From Thermoplasmata archaeon (GTDB lineage: Archaea > Thermoplasmatota > Thermoplasmata > Thermoplasmatales > GCA-001856825), in assembly GCA_021831005.1 (NCBI GenBank), contig JAKBNO010000078.1, positions 1 through 5,269 on the forward strand: a stretch of 5,269 nucleotides of DNA, in the 5' to 3' direction. Positions 1 to 4,139 of the stretch are shown here, piece after piece. The position numbers and the translations under genes were made by a program. The first letter of the stretch is position 1, and the number at the start of each line of letters is the position of its first letter. The notes below the pieces were generated by a model. It saw only the letters and a program-made list of their open reading frames with translations, was not told where the DNA came from and did not search any database.

Positions 1-2023
1 TTGAACTGAAAGCCATGGCGAATGCGGCCAGGAACGGAAGAGTATTATAGATGCTGGCGCCAAATAGAGGTATCAAAGCACCAGCAGCTATTGGGATCAG
101 AAATATGTTGTAGAAGAAAGCCCACAGTAGATTCTGTTTGATCTTCCTTATGGTCATCCTTCCGAGTTTGAGGCTGACAAAGACATCGTAGAGCTTGTTC
201 TTCATCAGCACCATGCCGCCTGTTTCCATAGCGACATCAGTGCCACTCCCTATGGCAATCCCGAGATCGGCCTTAGCCAGCGATGGAGCGTCATTGATTC
301 CATCCCCAACCATCGCCACAATCTTCCCAGACCTCTGTAGTTCCTCGATCTTCTCCAGTTTCTGGCCTGGCTTTACTCCTGCGAGAACGTTTGTTATCCC
401 AACTTTACCTGCAATCGCTCTAGCGGTAGTTTCGTTGTCTCCGCTAATCATCCACGTCTCTATCTTTAGGTCATTTAGGGCCTTCACGGCTCTGGAGCTG
501 TCATCTTTGATTGTATCGCCGAGTGCAATCAAACCTACAACTTCAGAGTCCAGCGCCATAATTAGAACCGTTTTTCCTTCTCCTTCCAGCTTCTCAACAC
601 TATTTTCAAAACCGGAAATAGAAATCCCGTTGTCCGAAATCAAGTCCCTATTTCCAATCAAAATTCTCTTGACAAGCCTGGAAGCGATTCCCTTGCCGGG
701 AATGTAGCTGAAATCGGTTGGAAACTTTACCTCTAAACTTTCGTTCTTTGCTCTGTTTACCACTGCCTTTCCAACGGGATGTTCAGAGTTTGCCTCTGCC
801 GCAGCGGCATAAGTGAGAATTTCTCTCTCATCGAGCGTTGAGAGTTTGACTATGTCTGTAACTTCCAGATGTCCCTTGGTTATCGTTCCCGTCTTGTCAA
901 ATGCAACGGTATCGACCTTGCTCGCAACTTCGATGTATTCTCCACCCTTGACCAGTATCCCATTTTCTGCCGCTTTTCCTGATGCGACCATCAATGCGGC
1001 TGGGGTTGCAATACCAAGTGCGCAAGGACAGGCAATTATAAGGACCGAAACGAATACGAGGAGAGAAAAAGTCAGTCCTATGTTCCCGATATAATACCAA
1101 TACAGGAATGACAGAATACCGACCGTCACGACTGCAGGAACAAAATAAGACGAGACCTTATCTGCCAGTCTTTGGATTGGAACTTTGGCGGAATTTGCGT
1201 TCCTCACGGTTTCAATTATCTCAGAAAGGGCAGTATCTTCGCCTATTCTCACCGCTTCTATTCGTACTGCTCCAGACAGGTTCATCGTCCCCCCGGTTAC
1301 CATGTCTCCAATCTTTTTGTCGACGGGTAGACTTTCGCCTGTGATCATCGATTCATCAATTGATGTGAAACCGTCAACCACCCTAGAATCTGTCGGGATC
1401 CCTTCACCTGGCTTCACGAGGAGTATGTCGTTGACTCTAATTTCTTCGACTTTCACATCCAGGATTTTGCCGTCCCGAAACAAATGGGCAGTTTTGGGAA
1501 GCAGCGACACAAGTTTGCTTAAGGCCTCCGAGGCTCTGGTCTTAGTCAGATGTTCCATAAGCGTGCCCGTCAGGATGAGCGACACTATCGCTGTAGAGGT
1601 GTCAAAGTAAATTCCGGTTGAAGGGAAGAGAGAGGGAAAAACTACAACTCCCGCACTGTATGCCCACGCCGCTGAAGTACCGATTGCGATGAGGGTATCC
1701 ATGTTGCCGGCCCTGTTTTTGATTGCATCTATTGTTCCCTTGTAGAACCTCAGTCCAGGGTAGAATTGAACGACAGAAGCCATGACCAGAGCGACATAAG
1801 TCCAATACTCAAAGCGAATCAAATAAGTGAACAAGATTACTGGAATGGTAAGTATCCACGAAAGGACAAGGAGAAACTTCAGTTTCTTGAGTTCCCTTTC
1901 TGGCTCATCAAACTGGTCCTTGCACGCCTCGCTGCAAAAGTAATAATTTTTCCCGTACTTGAAGCTCTTAATCGTTGCGGTCGTCTCATCTACGTACATT
2001 CCGCAGATTGGGTCTCTTGCCAT
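1..2023 (-). CDS. copA: Cu(I)-exporting P1B-type ATPase with N-terminal YHS domain (3' end cut by window)
   Basis: Membrane pump that uses ATP to export Cu(I) (possibly Ag(I)) from the cytoplasm. Seen over 674 residues: YHS domain at about 4-40 (C7, C30, C34 in CGM and YYFCSEAC); TM1-4 at about 48-155; actuator loop TGES 228-231; TM5-6 at about 294-340 with CPC 332-334 followed by ALGIATP; phosphorylation site DKTGT with D376; nucleotide-domain HP 415-416; hinge GDGIND 573-578; TM7 with YN 638-639; TM8 with M670, S673 and S674. CPC plus YN plus M/S-S is the established P1B-1 copper signature; CopB-type pumps have CPH. The sequence leaves the window inside TM8, so only a short C-terminus is missing. 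No HMA CxxC domain is present; YHS takes its place. The start is the ATG at 2023, the first start after the upstream gene's stop and just before the YHS domain. It has no evident Shine-Dalgarno, so translation probably depends on the YHS gene 27 nt upstream. Metal specificity is inferred from motifs. Confidence 0.93.
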   Translation of the reverse strand, partial: MARDPICGMYVDETTATIKSFKYGKNYYFCSEACKDQFDEPERELKKLKFLLVLSWILTIPVILFTYLIRFEYWTYVALVMASVVQFYPGLRFYKGTIDAIKNRAGNMDTLIAIGTSAAWAYSAGVVVFPSLFPSTGIYFDTSTAIVSLILTGTLMEHLTKTRASEALSKLVSLLPKTAHLFRDGKILDVKVEEIRVNDILLVKPGEGIPTDSRVVDGFTSIDESMITGESLPVDKKIGDMVTGGTMNLSGAVRIEAVRIGEDTALSEIIETVRNANSAKVPIQRLADKVSSYFVPAVVTVGILSFLYWYYIGNIGLTFSLLVFVSVLIIACPCALGIATPAALMVASGKAAENGILVKGGEYIEVASKVDTVAFDKTGTITKGHLEVTDIVKLSTLDEREILTYAAAAEANSEHPVGKAVVNRAKNESLEVKFPTDFSYIPGKGIASRLVKRILIGNRDLISDNGISISGFENSVEKLEGEGKTVLIMALDSEVVGLIALGDTIKDDSSRAVKALNDLKIETWMISGDNETTARAIAGKVGITNVLAGVKPGQKLEKIEELQRSGKIVAMVGDGINDAPSLAKADLGIAIGSGTDVAMETGGMVLMKNKLYDVFVSLKLGRMTIRKIKQNLLWAFFYNIFLIPIAAGALIPLFGASIYNTLPFLAAFAMAFSS

Positions 2024-2050
2024 TACGGTCGTTCTCTTATCGGTATTTGA

Positions 2051-2248
2051 TCAGCAGCAGCCCCCACCGTCGTGGGAGTGCCCCATCGACCCGTGCACAA
2101 ATTTATGCGGGTCTGAGTCAAACTGCTTCTTACAGGCGTCGCAGCAAAAATAGTACGTCTTCCCCATGTGTTCAGACTTCAAAGCTGAACTAGAATCTAC
2201 ACTCATTCCGCAGACCAAATCTTTCTCCATTTGTTTCTTACCAACCAC
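2051..2248 (-). CDS. Small YHS-domain metal-binding protein, putative copper chaperone/buffer
   Basis: A 65-residue cytoplasmic protein that is one YHS domain plus a metal-ligand tail. C13 (in VCGM), C35 and C39 (in YYFCCDAC) are the YHS cysteines, with C36 as an extra one. The C-terminal 14 residues are HGSMGHSHDGGGCC, rich in His, Met and Cys and ending in Cys-Cys. The GTG start at 2248 is chosen because GGTGA lies 4 nt upstream (2257-2253), the same arrangement as at the regulator gene. An in-frame ATG at 2230 (residue 7) would still keep the whole domain. It sits between the TRASH regulator and the copper ATPase and is presumably co-transcribed with the pump, in the slot occupied by small metal-binding proteins in Sulfolobus and Ferroplasma cop clusters. 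Its domain matches the pump's N-terminus at about 20 of 33 positions. Copper delivery to the pump or copper buffering is inferred from context; I see no enzymatic motif. Confidence 0.87.
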   Translation of the reverse strand: MVGKKQMEKDLVCGMSVDSSSALKSEHMGKTYYFCCDACKKQFDSDPHKFVHGSMGHSHDGGGCC

Positions 2249-2252
2249 GATT

Positions 2253-2257
2253 TCACC
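2253..2257 (-). promoter_or_regulatory. Shine-Dalgarno GGTGA deciding the GTG start of the YHS gene
   Basis: GGTGA on the minus strand is 4 nt before GTG 2248 but 22 nt before the next in-frame ATG at 2230. The spacing equals that of the regulator gene, which favours the GTG start. Confidence 0.7.
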
Positions 2258-2287
2258 AGTACTAAATTGTGTGTAGATATTAAATCA

Positions 2288-2296
2288 TATTTTATG
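2288..2296 (-). promoter_or_regulatory. Putative TATA box for the YHS-ATPase operon
   Basis: Minus-strand CATAAAATA. A start about 25 nt downstream would fall near 2267, giving a leader of roughly 18 nt that contains the GGTGA ribosome-binding site. A second AT-rich candidate (TTTAATAT, 2284-2277) would place the start on top of the ribosome-binding site and is less likely. No start site has been mapped; this is inferred from spacing. Confidence 0.5.
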
Positions 2297-2308
2297 CATC
2301 ATGCACAA
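2292..2308. promoter_or_regulatory. 17-bp pseudo-palindrome, candidate operator of the copper operon
   Basis: Plus strand TTATGCATCATGCACAA: two 8-bp arms around a central C, matching at 7 of 8 pairs. It overlaps the putative TATA box by 5 bp and covers the position just upstream where TFB would bind. A dimeric HTH protein, presumably the TRASH regulator encoded next door, is the obvious candidate to bind here. That the site is an operator is inference from symmetry and position. Confidence 0.5.
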
Positions 2309-2331
2309 TCGACTCCCTTTACACAAGTCAG

Positions 2332-2344
2332 ACGTGGGACACGT
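2332..2344. repeat. Short perfect inverted repeat ACGTG-GGA-CACGT
   Basis: Five-base-pair arms with a 3-nt spacer, in the intergenic region upstream of the YHS gene. An inverted repeat this short arises often by chance. It is recorded because it sits between two stronger symmetric elements. Confidence 0.3.
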
Positions 2345-2384
2345 TGATTCTTAGCTATAAGAGAGCGCCTCAATGTAAGAATCA
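2345..2384. repeat. Perfect 9-bp inverted repeat with 22-nt spacer (spaced operator or hairpin)
   Basis: Plus-strand TGATTCTTA (2345-2353) and TAAGAATCA (2376-2384) are exact reverse complements. Arm centres are 31 bp apart, close to three helical turns, so both arms would face the same side of the DNA. On the minus transcript it forms a possible hairpin beginning 15 nt after the regulator's stop codon, with a small GAG/CTC stem possible in the loop. No U-tract follows, so an intrinsic terminator is not well supported. It could be a distal operator for the YHS-ATPase promoter or an RNA 3'-end structure. Confidence 0.45.
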
Positions 2385-2398
2385 GTCGTTGTGAGATC

Positions 2399-2920
2399 TC
2401 ATTTCTCTAATCTAGTCAATTTTTTGTTCAGATCACTTTTGCAGTTTTCGCAGCATGCGTAGTATTCATGATTCTTGTACTTCACTGTCAGGATTTCATC
2501 CTTTATTTCTCTGCCACAGTAGTCACAGTAGGTACTGACGTTCGTAGCGACGTTATCAAAGTTCTGTCTCCTGTTCACAATATTGACACTGTTATACTTG
2601 ATGCTCCTCTTGAGCAGATCCATTTTACACAGAACAACATACTTCCCATTGGCCAGTTCGAGGACTTCTATTCTGTCACCTTCTGGTATCTGTTCCAGGT
2701 CGTCGATCTCCAGAAGTATCATTTTTTCATCTTCAGGAGGTGAAACGTTGACCGTGAAGCGGGTAATCACCTTTTGGGAGGTAAGGAATTTGATTGCCGC
2801 ACGAACTGTGTTTCTGTTGAGATTGGTAACCTTCGCTATTTCGTTGACAGTCAGTCTTGAGTTTTCAACAAGGGTTCTTAGAACTTTTGATTCGTTTTGA
2901 GAAAGATTGATTTTTGGCAT
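2399..2920 (-). CDS. TRASH-domain HTH transcriptional regulator of copper resistance (CopT/CopR-like)
   Basis: A 173-residue DNA-binding metal sensor. Residues about 6-57 form an Lrp/AsnC-like winged HTH: LSQNESKVLRTLVENS, then a helix-turn-helix around TVNEIAKVTNLNRNTVRAAI. Residues about 66-115 form a short middle region, perhaps a dimerisation or effector segment. Residues 131-168 are a TRASH domain with C132-x2-C135-x20-C156-x3-C160 and an additional C157; C98 lies outside it. In known archaeal loci (Sulfolobus CopT/CopR) such HTH-TRASH proteins control a copper ATPase operon and respond to copper. The ATG at 2920 is supported by GGTGA 4 nt upstream (2929-2925). The gene lies directly upstream of, and on the same strand as, the YHS and ATPase genes, but the 150-bp gap suggests those two have their own promoter. 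Whether it activates or represses cannot be read from sequence. Zinc or another soft metal is possible, though the neighbouring copper pump argues for Cu. Confidence 0.9.
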   Translation of the reverse strand: MPKINLSQNESKVLRTLVENSRLTVNEIAKVTNLNRNTVRAAIKFLTSQKVITRFTVNVSPPEDEKMILLEIDDLEQIPEGDRIEVLELANGKYVVLCKMDLLKRSIKYNSVNIVNRRQNFDNVATNVSTYCDYCGREIKDEILTVKYKNHEYYACCENCKSDLNKKLTRLEK

Positions 2921-2924
2921 AACT

Positions 2925-2929
2925 TCACC
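2925..2929 (-). promoter_or_regulatory. Shine-Dalgarno GGTGA for the TRASH regulator
   Basis: GGTGA on the minus strand pairs with UCACC of the archaeal 16S 3' end and lies 4 nt before ATG 2920, supporting that start. Confidence 0.75.
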
Positions 2930-2936
2930 GTTTGGT

Positions 2937-2999
2937 TAGTCATCTCTCAAGAATAAATCTTGTGCGTACCGACTAAATTTTAAACTAATAGTAGTCATC
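2937..2999. repeat. Direct repeat TAGTCATC flanking the regulator promoter
   Basis: Plus-strand TAGTCATC occurs at 2937-2944 and 2992-2999, 55 bp apart, on either side of the regulator TATA box. GACTA at 2971-2975 makes an inverted pair with TAGTC of the second copy. The elements may be regulator half-sites, but the motif is short and its role is unknown. Confidence 0.3.
2975..2984 (-). promoter_or_regulatory. Putative TATA box of the TRASH regulator gene
   Basis: Minus-strand TTTAAAATTT. Transcription would begin near 2955, giving a leader of about 35 nt that includes the GGTGA site. A TTGTGCGT element (plus strand 2960-2967) lies between the TATA box and the expected start, a suitable place for autorepression. 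Predicted from sequence only. Confidence 0.5.
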
Positions 3000-3142
3000 C
3001 TGATTATTTTATTAACATAAAATAGCTGACTCATCTTAAAGATATCGAATAACCCTTAATTGGTATCAATTCCCTTCCCTATCGTTGACCTTTTTTCAAG
3101 AGATAAGGAGAAGCCTGTTTTTGGCATTCTGAATAGCATTAG

Positions 3143-3150
3143 TTTTTATC
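3143..3150 (+). promoter_or_regulatory. Putative TATA element for leaderless transcription of the CBS operon
   Basis: TTTTTATC is centred about 25 nt before ATG 3171, which puts the transcription start at or next to the start codon. No Shine-Dalgarno precedes that ATG, as expected for a leaderless archaeal mRNA. An alternative upstream element, CATAAAATA at 3016-3024, would give a leader of about 125 nt. Confidence 0.45.
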
Positions 3151-3170
3151 TTAGTGCTACTTTTAACCTC

Positions 3171-4139
3171 ATGCAAATTTTTAATGATGTAACTGAATTA
3201 ATAGGCAATACGCCCATTGTCAGGATAAATAAAGTGGTTCAAGGGAAGGTGAATATTTTTGCAAAGTTGGAATTCTTCAATCCGGGTGGAAGCATCAAGG
3301 ACAGGATGGCCCTTTTCATATTAAACGAAGCAGAGAAGAAAGGATTGATTGGAAAAGAGGTTGTTGAGAATTCGTCTGGCAACACAGGTGCCGCACTTGC
3401 AATGATTTCAGCAGTGAAAGGCTACAAAACCACCATAACGATACCCGACAAGATGAGCTCCGAAAAAGTCGAATTGATCAAAGCATTTGGGGCTGAAGTT
3501 GTGGTAACAAAGACTGATGTGCCATATGATTCTGAGGAGAGCTACTATAGCGTCGCAAGGAGGATTTCGAAGGAAAGGGGCGCATTCTACCCGGATCAGT
3601 ATAACAATCTAGACAACATCAAGTGCCATTATGAAACAACCGGACCCGAAATTTGGAGGCAAATGGAAGGAAAGATAGATATACTGATAGCTGGGATTGG
3701 GACCGGAGGTACTATTTCAGGCACGGGAAAATATCTGAAAGAAATGAATCCTAAAGTAAAGGTGATCGGTGTGGATCCTGAGGGCTCAATTTTTTACGAT
3801 TATTTCAAGAGCGGTAAGATGATTGAACCTCACGCCTACAAAGTTGAAGGCATAGGAGAGGATTATCTCGTAAAGGCCGTGGATTTTTCGGTCATAGATG
3901 ACATCATAAGAGTGAACGATAAGGAGTCGTTCTTAATGGCAAGAAGGCTTGCAAGAGAGGAAGGCATATTTGCTGGTGGCTCAAGTGGGTCGGCAATGGT
4001 TGCAGCACTAAAAGTTGCTGCAAACAACAAAGACAAGAATATTCTAGTTATATTCCCCGACTCTGGTTATAGATATATGAGCAAAATTTACAACGATGAA
4101 TGGATGGAGAAATACAGATTTTCGGAGGAAGAAAGATGA
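3171..4139 (+). CDS. Cystathionine beta-synthase, catalytic core only (PLP fold type II)
   Basis: Condenses homocysteine with serine (or an activated serine) to cystathionine, the first step of reverse transsulfuration, in the cytoplasm. The 322-residue protein opens with FNDVTELIGNTPIVRIN. The PLP lysine is K43 in GGSIKDR, the substrate-carboxylate loop is SSGNTG 68-73, and the PLP-phosphate loop is GTGGT 177-181. CBS-type rather than CysK-type traits are GVDPEGS at 200-206, VEGIG at 225-229, GGSSGS at 269-274 and FPDSGYRYM with NDEWM near 295-312, which correspond to conserved stretches of eukaryotic CBS. It has neither an N-terminal heme segment nor C-terminal Bateman (CBS-pair) domains, so no AdoMet regulation is expected. 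The loop reads ENSSGNTG where EPTSGNTG is common. The frame is open back to a TTG at 3060, but ATG 3171 is preferred because the family homology begins there and a TATA-like element sits about 25 nt upstream (leaderless). An O-acetyl- or O-phosphoserine sulfhydrylase activity cannot be excluded. Confidence 0.87.
   Translation: MQIFNDVTELIGNTPIVRINKVVQGKVNIFAKLEFFNPGGSIKDRMALFILNEAEKKGLIGKEVVENSSGNTGAALAMISAVKGYKTTITIPDKMSSEKVELIKAFGAEVVVTKTDVPYDSEESYYSVARRISKERGAFYPDQYNNLDNIKCHYETTGPEIWRQMEGKIDILIAGIGTGGTISGTGKYLKEMNPKVKVIGVDPEGSIFYDYFKSGKMIEPHAYKVEGIGEDYLVKAVDFSVIDDIIRVNDKESFLMARRLAREEGIFAGGSSGSAMVAALKVAANNKDKNILVIFPDSGYRYMSKIYNDEWMEKYRFSEEER
4124..4128 (+). promoter_or_regulatory. Shine-Dalgarno GGAGG for the gamma-lyase gene
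   Basis: A perfect GGAGG, 7 nt before ATG 4136, lies inside the last codons of the CBS gene. With the ATGA stop/start overlap it fixes the start and indicates translational coupling of the two transsulfuration genes. Confidence 0.85.

Noticed and set aside
195..707. 170-residue open frame on the plus strand
   Set aside because: It is antisense to the P-domain part of the copper ATPase, has low-complexity Ser/Pro/Ile-rich composition and no recognisable domain; a shadow of the real gene.
1766..2050. Plus-strand open frames opposite the ATPase N-terminus and YHS gene
   Set aside because: Overlapping frames in several phases without start signals or domain content; they mirror the coding bias of the opposite strand.
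2051..2053. TGA after Cys-Cys as a selenocysteine codon
   Set aside because: No SECIS-like structure was recognised, and selenocysteine use is confined to a few archaeal lineages unlike this one; an ordinary stop is simpler.
2341..2398. Intrinsic terminator after the regulator
   Set aside because: The hairpin-forming repeat is not followed by a T-run on the minus strand.
2392..2401. 10-bp perfect palindrome TGAGATCTCA over the regulator stop codon
   Set aside because: A palindrome of this length is expected several times by chance in a window this size, and it lies in coding sequence.
2583..2900. 105-residue plus-strand frame opposite the regulator
   Set aside because: Antisense to the TRASH regulator, whose HTH and cysteine motifs are unmistakable.
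3060..3170. N-terminal extension of the CBS protein from TTG 3060
   Set aside because: The extension does not resemble the family, the start is a weak TTG without an SD, and ATG 3171 starts exactly where CBS homology begins.
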